In this document: piece by piece, positions 1 through 10,433 of the stretch
Layout: each line of letters starts with the position of its first letter
Numbering within the stretch: the stretch's first letter is position 1
Origin: Streptomyces radiopugnans
Lineage (GTDB): Bacteria > Actinomycetota > Actinomycetes > Streptomycetales > Streptomycetaceae
DNA: 64,000 bases
Direction: 5' to 3'
NCBI RefSeq assembly: GCF_900110735.1
Contig: NZ_FOET01000001.1
Span: 806,001 to 870,000, forward strand
The notes under the pieces: model-generated
What the model was told of the DNA's origin: nothing
The model's input: the letters and a program-made list of their open reading frames with translations, nothing else
The model's database searches: none
Made by a program: the position numbers and the translations under genes

Positions 1-182
1 CGGTCGGTCAGCCGCTCCGCGTGCCGCATCTCGTCGAAGGACTCGGCCCGGGTGTACCTGGCGAGCCTCGTCCACCCGTTGTGCTCCTGCAGCTTGGCGT
101 GGAGGAAGTACTGGTTGATCGCGGTCAGTTCGGCGGTGAGCTGCTCGTTGAGGAACTCGATGATCTCGGGGTCGCCCTGCAT
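1..182 (-). CDS. bfr: Bacterioferritin, N-terminal part (gene runs off the window)
   Basis: The first 60 residues of a haem-containing 24-mer ferritin that oxidises and stores iron in the cytoplasm. The frame begins MQGDPEIIEFLNEQLTAELT. It carries the expected ferroxidase ligands Glu18, Glu51 and His54 and the haem-ligating Met52 within DEMRHAERL. The ATG is preceded on the minus strand by an AAGGA ribosome site at about 192-196. The C-terminal part lies beyond position 1. A ferredoxin partner (bfd) would be expected nearby in streptomycetes but is not inside the window. The family call is secure; only the length is unknown. Confidence 0.93.
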   Translation of the reverse strand, partial: MQGDPEIIEFLNEQLTAELTAINQYFLHAKLQEHNGWTRLARYTRAESFDEMRHAERLTD

Positions 183-352
183 GCCGACGTGTCCTTACCT
201 AGAGGTCCCGGCCGGATGGGCGCATCCTCGCACTATCGACCGTTTTGATCCAGTAGGCGGGCATTCGCCGATATCGTAACGGTTCGCCCCCTTGCCGGGT
301 CGCGGTGCGGGCGCGGTCACGGGCATCCCCGGCGGTCTGTCACCATGGAGGC

Positions 353-976
353 ATGGTTCAGCCGGAAAGCCGCGAAGGGGAGCGTGTCCAGCTTCCGCCG
401 GGGCAGCGGGTCCAGCGCGGCTGGCCGGTGACGCACTACGGCCCGGTCCCCAGGTTCCGGCCCGAGCGCTGGGAGTTCCGTGTCTTCGGGGCCACCGCCG
501 ACGGGGGCACGTACCGCTGGAGGCACGAGGAGTTCTCCGCGCTGCCCCATGAGACCGTGGTCGCCGACCTGCACTGCGTCACCCGGTTCAGCATGCTGGG
601 CGTCGAGTGGGGCGGGGTGCGCACCCGCACGCTCCTCGGCCTCGCGCCGCCCGCGCCGGAGGTCACCCATGTGATGGTGTGGGCCGAGTACGGCTACAGC
701 GCCAACCTTCGGCTGGCGGACTTCACCGCCGACCACACGCTCTTCGCCACCCACCGCGCCGGTGAGCCGCTCACGGCCGAGCACGGCTTCCCGCTGCGGC
801 TGGTCGTACCCCATCTGTACGCCTGGAAGGGCCCCAAGTGGGTGCGGGGCGTGGAGTACATGACCACCGACCGCCGGGGCTTCTGGGAGGAGCGCGGCTA
901 CCACAACATCGGCGACCCCTGGCGCGAGCAGCGCTACTCGTACCAGGAGGAGCCGGGCGACGGCCCAGAGCCGTAG
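353..976 (+). CDS. Sulfite-oxidase-like molybdopterin oxidoreductase (YedY/SUOX fold)
   Basis: A 207-residue single-domain protein of the oxidoreductase molybdopterin-binding family. The putative Mo-ligating cysteine is Cys75 in DLHCVTRFS, followed by the family-typical WGGV stretch. Other family signatures are VMVWAEYGYSANL and the C-terminal WKGPKWVRGVEYM and FWEERGYHNIGDPW. No signal peptide or Tat motif is visible, so a cytoplasmic location is inferred, unlike exported YedY. I chose the ATG at 353, which has GGAGG a few bases upstream, over an upstream in-frame GTG at 305. The substrate is unknown; related actinobacterial proteins are annotated only as sulfite-oxidase-like. The gene is convergent with the endonuclease IV gene. 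Confidence 0.85.
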   Translation: MVQPESREGERVQLPPGQRVQRGWPVTHYGPVPRFRPERWEFRVFGATADGGTYRWRHEEFSALPHETVVADLHCVTRFSMLGVEWGGVRTRTLLGLAPPAPEVTHVMVWAEYGYSANLRLADFTADHTLFATHRAGEPLTAEHGFPLRLVVPHLYAWKGPKWVRGVEYMTTDRRGFWEERGYHNIGDPWREQRYSYQEEPGDGPEP

Positions 977-1050
977 CCGTCCGCCACCCGTCCCCGCGGC
1001 CCTCTTCCGCGCCCTCCCCGCGGCCCTCCTCCCGCCCTCCGGGCGCCGCG

Positions 1051-1983
1051 TCAGCCCCTGAGTTCCTTCAGCCGGGCCACGTCCGCCGCGTGCCCCTCCC
1101 TGCCGCCCGGGGTCTCGATGACCAGGGGCACGCCCTCGGTCGCCGGATGGCGGAACAGCTCGCGGAAGGGCTCGGCGCCGATGTGGCCCGCGCCGATGTT
1201 CGCGTGGCGGTCCTTGCGGGCGCCGGCGACGTCCTTGGAGTCGTTGGCGTGGATCAGCCGCAGCCGCCCCTCGCCTGCCACCGCCACCACCTCGTCCAGC
1301 AGCGCCTTCATGCCGCCCCCGGCCGCCGTGTCGTGCCCGGCGGCGAAGGCGTGGCAGGTGTCCAGGCAGACCCCGAGCCGGGGGTGCCGCTCCAGGGCGT
1401 CGAAATAGGGGCCCAGGTCCTCGGCCCGCGCGCACAGCGAGGCGCCCTGGCCCGCCGTCGGCTCCAGCAGCAGCCACGGGTCCTGCGAGTCCTCGCCCGG
1501 ATCCAGCTCCTCCAGCAGCGGCAGCATCCGCTCGCGCACCTGGGCCAGCGCCGTGGCGCGGTCGCGTCCGCCGGTGGCCGAGCCGGTGTGGACGACCACG
1601 CCCAGGGCGCCGATCCGCCGGGCGCGCCGCAGCGAGTGGCGCAGGGAGGTCGCGGACAGCTCGGCCGTGGCCTCGGTGTGCGAACCGAAGTTGATCAGGT
1701 AGGGCGCGTGGACGTAGGCCGGGATCCCCTCGTCCGCGCAGGCCGTGCGGAAGGCCTCGTCCTGCCGCGGGTCGCCTGCCGGGGTGGCCCAGCCGCGCGG
1801 GTTGGCGACGAAGACCTGCACGGTCTCGGCGCTGATCTCACGGGCGTACGCCAGGCCCTTGGCGGCGAGTCCGCCGGCGACGGCGACATGGCTGCCGACG
1901 GGGTTGCGGGCGCGGCGGGACGCGGGGGCGGGCGTGGAGGAGGGGGAGGGGAGGGCGTCGTGCGGGGAAGGTGCGGTGCTCAC
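1051..1983 (-). CDS. nfo: Endonuclease IV (deoxyribonuclease IV, AP endonuclease)
   Basis: Zn-dependent AP endonuclease of base-excision repair, a TIM barrel of 310 residues (E. coli Nfo is about 285). The metal-binding signatures are all visible: HAPYLINF, LLEPTAGQG, CLDTCHAFAAGHD, HANDSKD followed by DRHANIGAGHIG, and the C-terminal VIETPG. The first 25 residues are Ser/Pro/Ala-rich and extra. The GTG at 1983 has no Shine-Dalgarno, but it lies 6 nt after TGGCACCCT (minus strand, 1990-1998). This suggests a leaderless transcript from an extended -10 promoter. Confidence 0.93.
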   Translation of the reverse strand: MSTAPSPHDALPSPSSTPAPASRRARNPVGSHVAVAGGLAAKGLAYAREISAETVQVFVANPRGWATPAGDPRQDEAFRTACADEGIPAYVHAPYLINFGSHTEATAELSATSLRHSLRRARRIGALGVVVHTGSATGGRDRATALAQVRERMLPLLEELDPGEDSQDPWLLLEPTAGQGASLCARAEDLGPYFDALERHPRLGVCLDTCHAFAAGHDTAAGGGMKALLDEVVAVAGEGRLRLIHANDSKDVAGARKDRHANIGAGHIGAEPFRELFRHPATEGVPLVIETPGGREGHAADVARLKELRG

Positions 1984-2008
1984 ACATCGAGGGTGCCAGG
2001 CCCCCGCG

Positions 2009-2059
2009 GCGGACGGCCCGGCGGCCCGCTCGTGGTGAGCGGGCCGCCGGGCCGTCCGC
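2009..2059 (-). terminator. 22-bp perfect stem, terminator of the SLT gene
   Basis: The arms at 2009-2030 and 2038-2059 are perfect reverse complements around a 7-nt loop. The structure lies 24 nt past the SLT stop and upstream of nothing else on that strand except the endonuclease IV start. There is no clear U-tract, as is common for streptomycete terminators. Confidence 0.75.
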
Positions 2060-2082
2060 GAAGGCCCTCGGCCGGCAGCCGG

Positions 2083-2922
2083 TCAGTAGGCCGAGTCGAC
2101 GTTGTCCATGGAGCCGTACCGGTCGGCGGCGTAGTTGCACGCGGCGACGATGTTGGCCACCGGGTCGTACAGGTCGTACTTGGTGCCCTCGACGTGGTAG
2201 GCGTCGAAGGTGGGCTGGATCACCTGGAGCAGTCCCTTGGAGGGCACGCCGTTGCGGGCGTTGACGTCCCAGTTGTTGATGGCCCGCGGGTTGCCGCTGG
2301 ACTCGCGCATGATGTTGCGGTGGATGCCCTCGTAGGTGCCGGGGATGCCCTCGCGCTCCATGATGGCCAGGGCCTCGCGGATCCAGCCGTCCAGGTTGTC
2401 CGGGTAGGAGGCGGCGCCGCGCTGCTCGCGCTCGTACGCCCGCTCCAGGGACTTCCTGTCGCGCTCGCCCCAGTTGCCGCCGTCGCCCCAGCCGCCGCGG
2501 TCGTGCGAGCGGTCGGCGGCCCTCTCGCGGGTGGAGTCGCGGTCGGCGGCGGCCTCGCGCTCGGCCTTCTCCTCGGCCCGGGCGGCCTTCTCCCCGGCTC
2601 GGCGCTCCTTCTCGGCGGCGGCCTCGCGGGCCTCGGCCTGGGCCTGCTGGTAGGAGCCGGAGAACTGCGCCCGCAGGCCGCCCTGCCCGGTGGCGAGCTC
2701 CTCGGCCTGGGCGGCCTGCTCCCCCGGGAGCGATACCGGCGCGGACGCGGGCTTCCCGCCGGGCGAGGGGGTGGCCTGCTCGGCGCCCGCCGGGGCGAGG
2801 CCGAGCGCCAGGGTGGCGGCGCCGGTGGCCGCGGCGACGCCGATGGCGGAGAACCTGTGGGTGCCGGTCATGCGGGCGGCGCCGGACACGCGGAACTGTT
2901 CGAGAACGCGGAACACGGACAT
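2083..2922 (-). CDS. Secreted SLT-domain (lytic transglycosylase-like) protein
   Basis: A 279-residue cell-wall enzyme. The N-terminus has a basic start then a hydrophobic Ala/Gly/Leu stretch ending at APAGAEQA (about residues 22-49), read as a secretory signal. Residues about 90-170 form a long charged Ala/Glu/Arg-rich segment, probably coiled coil or a wall-spanning linker. The C-terminal domain (about 175-279) is a transglycosylase SLT fold with catalytic Glu207 in IMRESSGNP, then the GLLQVIQPTF and DPVANIVAACNYAADRYGS signatures. It should cleave peptidoglycan glycan strands outside the membrane. It resembles the streptomycete SLT-domain wall hydrolases active in germination and growth, but assignment to one of those genes is not possible here. 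A structured leader lies upstream. Confidence 0.85.
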   Translation of the reverse strand: MSVFRVLEQFRVSGAARMTGTHRFSAIGVAAATGAATLALGLAPAGAEQATPSPGGKPASAPVSLPGEQAAQAEELATGQGGLRAQFSGSYQQAQAEAREAAAEKERRAGEKAARAEEKAEREAAADRDSTRERAADRSHDRGGWGDGGNWGERDRKSLERAYEREQRGAASYPDNLDGWIREALAIMEREGIPGTYEGIHRNIMRESSGNPRAINNWDVNARNGVPSKGLLQVIQPTFDAYHVEGTKYDLYDPVANIVAACNYAADRYGSMDNVDSAY

Positions 2923-3276
2923 GGGGGAGGAGGACCTCTTCCGATCGCTTGCGTCGCGGAGCCGGATCAGCCGGGCCGGCCATGGGGCCGAGCGGGGTTG
3001 CGCCGGGTTGCTCCCTCGGCGCTGGCGACCGTTGCATTGTTAGCGGCCGGAACTTATGAGGACAAAAACGCGAAGTACTACCCGGAGTCGTGGATATCCG
3101 GCGGAACGGGCCCGCGAGGGCCGATCTCGGCAGTTCAGGCGGTCGCAGTGTCCACTATGCGGCTTCGTAAGTGATCTGGGTCCTATGGGACGGTTCACAA
3201 CGGCTGCCCGTTCAAGCAACCCTCCGTGCCCGGACGGCTGCGCTCGGGTCGGCCCGGCCGGGCCGGTGCGCTCCGC
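2923..3276. other. 354-nt gene-free region: leader/promoter of the SLT gene and 3' end of the kinase gene
   Basis: Transcription on both sides is on the minus strand. A local AT-rich patch (about 3047-3070) reads on that strand as a T-tract followed by CATAAGTT, a plausible promoter for the SLT gene about 130-150 nt upstream. Downstream of it the minus strand can form GCCGAG/CTCGGC enclosing two AACCC motifs (about 2985-3025). A 16-bp GC palindrome at 3250-3265, just beyond the kinase stop, may help terminate the kinase transcript. No coding sequence is seen. Confidence 0.4.
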
Positions 3277-5259
3277 TCAGCGCACCCAGACGGTGATCTC
3301 CGAGCCGCGCGGGGCCCGCTCGCCGGCGGCGACGGACTGGTCGAAGACGGTGCCGGTGAAGAAGACCCTGCGGACCCTCACCTCGAAGCCCGCCTTCTCC
3401 AGGGACCGCCGGGCCTCGTCCTCCTCCAGCCCCTCCACGTCCGGGACCTCGATCATCTCCGGCCCCTTGGAGACGGTCAGCGTCACGGTGTCGCCCTCGG
3501 CCGCGACCGCGCCCTCGCGGGGCGACTGCCGGGCGACCGTGCCCTCGTCCTCCTCGGAGAACACCCGTTCCGGGGCCGTCCGCACCTTCAGCCCGGCCTC
3601 CTCCAGCCGCTGCCGGGCCGTGCCCTCGTCCTCGCCGACGACGCCGGGCACCTCGACCCGCGCGCCCTTGGAGAGGACGAGCGCCACGGCCGTGCCCGGA
3701 CGGCGCACACTGCCCGCCCCGGGATCGGTGCGGGCCACCGAGCCCCGCTCCACCTTCCCGGAGAACTCCCTGGTCACCATGCCGGGCTCCAGCCCGGCGG
3801 CCTTGATCTTCCGGCGCGCCTCGTCCGGCGTGTCGCCCGTCACATCGGGGACCTCGACCCGTTCCGGGCCCTGGGAGACGGTGATGGTCACCGTGCCGTT
3901 CCCGCGGATGCGCTCACCGCGGCCGGGATCGGTGCCGATGACATGGCCCCGCTCCACGGTGTCGCTGTAGTCCCGGACGATCCGCCACTCCAGCCCGGCC
4001 TCCTCGACCGTCCGCTTGGCCTGGGCCTCGGTCATGTCGAGCACCCCGGGAGTCCTGGTGAACTGCCCGGAGTTGATGTACCAGACGCCCAGCACCGCGC
4101 CGACGACCAGCAGGACGGCGGTGACCAGCGCGGGCACCGAACGTCCGGATCCGCGGCCCGCACCCCGCCGGCGGCGCGCGCCCGGTCCGGGCCCCCCGGG
4201 CTCCCCCGGCTCCGTCCGTACGGCGGCCGGCCGGGGCAGGACGGCGGTGCGGTTCAGCGCCTCCCCGGCGCCCCCGGTCTCCTCCGGACCGGCGCCGGCG
4301 GCGGCCTCCGGCGCGCGGCGCGGGAGGACGGCGGTGCTGTCCTCGGAGCCGGCGGGAGGGCGGGAGCCGCCCCGGCCGGCGGCGGCCGGGGGCAGCGCGT
4401 CCAGCTCCTCGCCGGTCAGCGCCTCCTTCACGGCCCCGACCTCGGCGAGCAGCTCCACGGCGTCGGCCGGCCGCCGCCCGGGGTCGCGGGCGGTGGTACG
4501 GGCCACCAGGCCGTCCAGGGCGGGGGCGAGGCCGGGCACGGCGGCCGAGGGGGCCGGGACGTCCTCCTGGAGGTGCTGGTAGAGCACCTGGGCCGGAGTG
4601 CCGCCGGCGTGCGGCTTGGAGCCGGTCAGCATCTCGTACAGCACCACGCCGCAGGCGTAGACGTCCGCGCGGGCGTCGGCGGTGCCGTTCTCGATCTGCT
4701 CGGGCGCCAGGTAGGAGACGGTGCCCAGCACCGAGCCGGTGGAGGCGGACGTCTGGGAGCCCACGGCCCGCACCAGGCCGAAGTCGGCGACCTTCACCCG
4801 CCCGTCGTCCCCTATCAGGACGTTCTCCGGCTTCACGTCGCGGTGCACCAGGCCGGCCAGATGGGCGGCGCCCAGCGCGGCGAGCACGGCCTCCAGGACG
4901 TCCAGGGCGGCGCGCGGCTGGAGCGCCCCGCGCTCGCGCAGCACGTCGCGCAGCGTGCAGCCCTGGACGTACTCCATGGCCAGGTAGACGTAGCCCCCGT
5001 CCTCGCCCTGGTCGAAGACCCCCACCACGTTGGGGTGGGCCAGACGGGCCGCGGACTTGGCCTCCTGGATGAACCGGCCGACGAACGAGGCGTCGGCCGC
5101 GAGGGAGGGGTGCATCACCTTCAGGGCGAGCACCCGGTCCAGCCGGGTGTCCACCGCCCGGTAGACCGTGGCCATGCCGCCGACGGCGATCCGCGCCTCC
5201 ACGCGGTACCGGCCGTCGAGCACGTGCCCGATCAACGGGTCCCGAAGGGTCGTGTCCAC
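3277..5259 (-). CDS. Membrane Ser/Thr protein kinase with four PASTA domains (PknB/PknL type)
   Basis: A 660-residue receptor kinase. The kinase domain occupies about residues 18-280. It has the glycine loop AVGGMATVY, Lys47 in ALKV, Glu66, the catalytic loop HRDVKPEN with Asp141, DFG at 159-161, and APE in SYLAPEQ. A Pro/Gly/Arg-rich juxtamembrane stretch precedes one membrane span, about LVTAVLLVVGAVLGVWY. Four extracellular PASTA repeats follow, each ending in a VTVSKGPE-like strand, and would sense peptidoglycan or lipid II. I chose the GTG at 5259 (DTTLRDPLIG). It has no ribosome site but sits 7 nt after TAGACT, so the mRNA is probably leaderless. The Rv2175c-like gene at 9.2 kb suggests it corresponds to PknL. 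Confidence 0.93.
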   Translation of the reverse strand: MDTTLRDPLIGHVLDGRYRVEARIAVGGMATVYRAVDTRLDRVLALKVMHPSLAADASFVGRFIQEAKSAARLAHPNVVGVFDQGEDGGYVYLAMEYVQGCTLRDVLRERGALQPRAALDVLEAVLAALGAAHLAGLVHRDVKPENVLIGDDGRVKVADFGLVRAVGSQTSASTGSVLGTVSYLAPEQIENGTADARADVYACGVVLYEMLTGSKPHAGGTPAQVLYQHLQEDVPAPSAAVPGLAPALDGLVARTTARDPGRRPADAVELLAEVGAVKEALTGEELDALPPAAAGRGGSRPPAGSEDSTAVLPRRAPEAAAGAGPEETGGAGEALNRTAVLPRPAAVRTEPGEPGGPGPGARRRRGAGRGSGRSVPALVTAVLLVVGAVLGVWYINSGQFTRTPGVLDMTEAQAKRTVEEAGLEWRIVRDYSDTVERGHVIGTDPGRGERIRGNGTVTITVSQGPERVEVPDVTGDTPDEARRKIKAAGLEPGMVTREFSGKVERGSVARTDPGAGSVRRPGTAVALVLSKGARVEVPGVVGEDEGTARQRLEEAGLKVRTAPERVFSEEDEGTVARQSPREGAVAAEGDTVTLTVSKGPEMIEVPDVEGLEEDEARRSLEKAGFEVRVRRVFFTGTVFDQSVAAGERAPRGSEITVWVR

Positions 5260-5412
5260 GGCGCAGAGTCTACGAGCCGCCGCCCGCACGGCCGACCGAA
5301 CCGGCGCAGGCGCACCGGAGTGCGGCGGAACGGTGACGAAACCGCCGCCGCGCCGCGATGTCGGGAGGGGAACCGCGGACGGCCGCCCGCGGGCCGGTCA
5401 GCCGAAGACCGG

Positions 5413-7594
<2,182 letters not shown>

Positions 7595-7606
7595 GGTGCA
7601 GTGCCC

Positions 7607-7692
7607 CTCCCTTCGCCGGAATGACCCGGATCAGGTTCGTACGGTCGGAGGCCGCGCAAGCCTCCCTCTCAGCCCGGTGCGCCGGGCTCCCG
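7607..7692 (-). promoter_or_regulatory. TPP riboswitch (THI element) controlling thiO-thiS-thiG
   Basis: Read on the minus strand, the element begins GGGAGCCCGG, forms a short hairpin into GGGCTGAGAG (the conserved CTGAGA), and ends with ACCTGATCCGGGTCATTCC then GGCGAAGGGAG. These are the invariant pyrimidine- and pyrophosphate-sensor helices of the thiamine riboswitch. The 3' strand of P1 runs straight into the thiO Shine-Dalgarno. This points to control of translation initiation; no separate terminator hairpin fits in the remaining few bases. Confidence 0.96.
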
Positions 7693-7890
7693 CGCTTCTT
7701 CTGGTTCGCCGGTCCGCTGGTTCGGTCCGGGGGCCTTCCCGTCTCCCCGGACGCCGGCCACCCTATCCGCGCGCCCGCCGGGGCTGAAGGGCGGTACGGG
7801 CGCCGGCGGCGCGGCGGCTGTGGCAGGGGTCTCACCGGGCCCCGCCGCGCGGCTGCCCGGCGGCCCGCCCCGACCTCCTACAGTGATCGC

Positions 7891-9141
7891 GTGAGCGTGC
7901 GAACCGAGCAGCAGAGCAGGCAGCGGATCCTCGTCGTCGGCGCCGGGATGGCCGGGGTGCAGACCGCCGTACAGCTGCGTGAGCAGGGCTGGCCGGGAGG
8001 GATCACCCTGGTCGGCGCCGAGCCCCACCGGCCGTACGACCGGCCGCCGCTGTCCAAGGCCGTGCTGCTGGGCAGGGCGCCCGGGTCCGCCTTCGACGTC
8101 GACTTCGGCGCGCTGGAGGTGGATCTGCGCCTGGGCACGGCCGTCACCGGGCTGCGCACCGGCGACCGGGAGGCGGACACCGACGCCGGCCCGGTGCCCT
8201 ACGACGGCCTGGTCGTCGCCACCGGCGCCGAGCCGATCCCCCTGCCCGGCGCCGAGGGCGTCCCCGGGGTGTACCTGCTGCGCACCCTCGACGACGCCGA
8301 GCGGCTGCGGCCGGTGCTCGCCGGGCGCCGGGAGGTGGTGGTCGTCGGGGCCGGCTGGATCGGCGCCGAGTTCGCCACCGCGGCCCGCGAGGCCGGCTGC
8401 CGGGTGACCGTGGTGGAGGCCGCGGACCAGCCGCTGGCCGGGGCGCTGCCGCCGCCCGTCGCGGCCCGGATGCGCGCCTGGTACGGCGAGGCGGGTGCCG
8501 AACTGCGCACCGGGTGCGCCGTCACCGGCGTCGCCGCGTCCGGCACGCCGGACGACCCGGTGTGCGAGGTGGAGCTGTCCGACGGCTCGGTGCTGACCGC
8601 GGGCGCGGTCGTCGTCGGGATCGGCGCGCGCCCGGCCACCGGCTGGCTGGCGGGTTCCGGCGTGGCGCTGGGCGAGGACGGCTCGGTCCTCGCCGACGAG
8701 CGGCTGCGCGCCTCCGCCCCCGGCGTCCACGCCGTCGGGGACTGCGCCTCCTACCCGTCGGCCCGCTACGGCCGCCGCCTGCTGGTCCACCACTGGGACA
8801 ACGCGCTCCAGGGGCCGCGCACGGTCGCCTCGGGCCTGGTCTCCGGACAGGCCGAGACGCCGGTGTACGACCCGGTGCCGTACTTCTGGTCCGAGCAGTT
8901 CGGCCGCTTCGTCCAGTACGCGGGCCACCACACCGGCGACGACGAGATGCTGTGGCGCGGCGATCCGGCGGACGCGGCCTGGTCGGTGTGCTGGCTGCGC
9001 GGCGGTGTGCTGCGCGCCCTGCTGGCCGTGGGCCGCCCGCGCGACCTGGCCCAGGGGCGGAAGCTGATCGAACGCGGCACAGCCCTGGACCCGGTGCGGG
9101 CCGCCGACCCGTCCGTCCCCCTTAAGAGCGCGGCCCGCTAG
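7891..9141 (+). CDS. FAD/NAD(P)-dependent oxidoreductase (ferredoxin reductase type)
   Basis: A 416-residue two-dinucleotide-domain reductase. The FAD motif is ILVVGAGMAGVQTA near the N-terminus, the NAD(P) motif is VVVVGAGWIGAEFATAA near residue 150, and the second FAD contact is PGVHAVGDCASYPS near residue 285. The C-terminal domain (DPVPYFWSEQFGRFVQYAG) matches the reductase C-terminal fold of rubredoxin/ferredoxin/dioxygenase reductases. It presumably passes electrons from NAD(P)H to a ferredoxin encoded elsewhere; the partner is unknown. The GTG at 7891 has no ribosome site and follows TACAGT by 6 nt, so a leaderless mRNA is likely. It diverges from the thi operon. Confidence 0.9.
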   Translation: MSVRTEQQSRQRILVVGAGMAGVQTAVQLREQGWPGGITLVGAEPHRPYDRPPLSKAVLLGRAPGSAFDVDFGALEVDLRLGTAVTGLRTGDREADTDAGPVPYDGLVVATGAEPIPLPGAEGVPGVYLLRTLDDAERLRPVLAGRREVVVVGAGWIGAEFATAAREAGCRVTVVEAADQPLAGALPPPVAARMRAWYGEAGAELRTGCAVTGVAASGTPDDPVCEVELSDGSVLTAGAVVVGIGARPATGWLAGSGVALGEDGSVLADERLRASAPGVHAVGDCASYPSARYGRRLLVHHWDNALQGPRTVASGLVSGQAETPVYDPVPYFWSEQFGRFVQYAGHHTGDDEMLWRGDPADAAWSVCWLRGGVLRALLAVGRPRDLAQGRKLIERGTALDPVRAADPSVPLKSAAR

Positions 9142-9174
9142 TGGCTGTCGGTGGCAGATGGCAGGCTGGTTCTC

Positions 9175-9540
9175 GTGAACGAGATTGACGCGAAGACCGA
9201 TGCTCTCGTCCCGGCCTGGCTCACCCTCCCCGACGTCGCCGAGAGGCTCGGCGTCGAGGTGACGCGCGTGCGGCAGCTGGTCAGGGAGGGCCAGCTCATC
9301 GCGGTGCGCCGCGGTGAGAACCGGGTGCTCCAGGTGCCCGCCGACTTCATCGGCGAGGGCCGGGTGGTGAAGGGCCTGACCGGGACCATCACGCTGCTCA
9401 GGGACGACGGCTTCAGTGACGAGGAGATGCTGGAGTGGCTGTTCACGCCCGATGACACCCTGCCCGGCACCCCGGCGCAGGCCCTGCGCGAGAATCGCGG
9501 CACCGAGGTGAAGCGGCGCGCCCAGGCGCTGGCCGTCTGA
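9175..9540 (+). CDS. Rv2175c-family DNA-binding protein
   Basis: A 121-residue protein with an N-terminal winged helix-turn-helix ([21 protein letters not shown]) and the C-terminal half [21 protein letters not shown] found in Rv2175c relatives. In mycobacteria this protein neighbours and is phosphorylated by the kinase PknL. Here a PASTA kinase lies 4 kb away, and metF is close by as in Mycobacterium. The chosen GTG (VNEIDAKTD) has no Shine-Dalgarno and lies 7 nt after TGGCAGGCT, so it is probably leaderless. An in-frame GTG at 9151 would add eight unlikely residues. The DNA target is unknown. Confidence 0.85.
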   Translation: MNEIDAKTDALVPAWLTLPDVAERLGVEVTRVRQLVREGQLIAVRRGENRVLQVPADFIGEGRVVKGLTGTITLLRDDGFSDEEMLEWLFTPDDTLPGTPAQALRENRGTEVKRRAQALAV

Positions 9541-9609
9541 GCGGCGCGGCCACCGCGGACGACCCGGCCCGGCAGGGCCGGACACGGCGAACCGTACGAC
9601 CGATCACCG

Positions 9610-9653
9610 GCGTGCGGGTCCCGGCGCCCACCCGGGCGCCGAGGCCCGCACGC
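9610..9653 (+). other. Two-tier inverted repeat between the Rv2175c-like gene and thiE
   Basis: The outer arms GCGTGCGGG (9610-9618) and CCCGCACGC (9645-9653) are perfect complements enclosing a second GGCGCCC/GGGCGCC stem. It could terminate the upstream gene or fold in the thiE leader. No CTGAGA or other TPP-riboswitch core is present, so thiE is not under an obvious THI element. Confidence 0.5.
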
Positions 9654-9676
9654 CTCGTTCCGGGGGGGATTCCCGC

Positions 9677-10324
9677 ATGGCAGCGACCGCACGCGAGCGG
9701 CTCGGCGACGCCCGTCTGTACCTGTGCACGGACGCGCGCAGGGAGCGCGGCGACCTGGCTGAGTTCCTGGACGCCGCGCTCTCCGGCGGCGTCGACATCG
9801 TGCAGCTGCGCGACAAGTCCCTGGAGGCCGCCGAGGAGCTGGAGCACCTGGCCGTCCTCGCCGAGGCCTGCCGCCGCCACGGGAAGCTGATGGCGGTCAA
9901 CGACCGGGCGGACGTCGCCCACGCCGCCGGCCCGGACGTGCTGCACCTGGGGCAGGGCGACCTGCCGGTGCCGGCCGCCCGCGCGATCCTGGGCGACGGC
10001 GTCCTGATCGGCCGCTCCACCCACGCCGAGGCCGAGGTGGACGCGGCGCTGTCCGAGTCGGGCGTGGACTACTTCTGCACCGGCCCCTGCTGGCCCACCC
10101 CCACCAAGCCCGGCCGCCCCGCCCCGGGGCTCTCCCTGGTGCGGTACACCGCGCGGCTGCGGCCGGAGCGGCCCTGGTTCGCCATCGGCGGGATCGACGC
10201 CTCCAACCTGGACCGGGTGCTGGAGGCCGGGGCGCGGCGGGTGGTGGTGGTCCGCGCGATCACCGAGGCGGACGACCCGGGAGCCGCCGCCGCGGACCTC
10301 GCCGCGCGGCTGCGGTCGGCCTGA
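9677..10324 (+). CDS. thiE: Thiamine phosphate synthase
   Basis: A 215-residue TIM-barrel enzyme that joins HMP pyrophosphate and thiazole phosphate to make thiamine monophosphate. Family signatures are [52 protein letters not shown] and FAIGGID. The ATG at 9677 follows a G-rich ribosome site about 8 nt upstream. It lies near thiO-thiS-thiG but on the opposite strand and behind an unrelated reductase gene, so it is transcribed separately. Confidence 0.96.
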   Translation: MAATARERLGDARLYLCTDARRERGDLAEFLDAALSGGVDIVQLRDKSLEAAEELEHLAVLAEACRRHGKLMAVNDRADVAHAAGPDVLHLGQGDLPVPAARAILGDGVLIGRSTHAEAEVDAALSESGVDYFCTGPCWPTPTKPGRPAPGLSLVRYTARLRPERPWFAIGGIDASNLDRVLEAGARRVVVVRAITEADDPGAAAADLAARLRSA

Positions 10325-10433
10325 GGCGGCCCCGCCCGGGGCGGGTGTCCACCCACTGGACGGCAAGCGGGCCAAAAAGACATATCGCCCCGGGGATGCG
10401 GTGTGCGGCCGGGGCGCCGGTTAGCCTGCCGAC

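Noticed and set aside
183..260. Iron-box (DmdR/IdeR) operator before bacterioferritin
   Set aside because: ACCTCTAGGTAAGG overlaps the ribosome site and matches the 19-bp consensus poorly.
2923..3080. c-di-AMP (ydaO-yuaA) riboswitch upstream of the SLT gene
   Set aside because: The expected conserved segments (GACAGCTAACC-like end and the GGGGAACC core) are not present; only loose AACCC motifs are.
9541..9676. Second TPP riboswitch before thiE
   Set aside because: There is no CTGAGA and no ACCTGATC...GGAT core in this interval; only a GC-rich hairpin.
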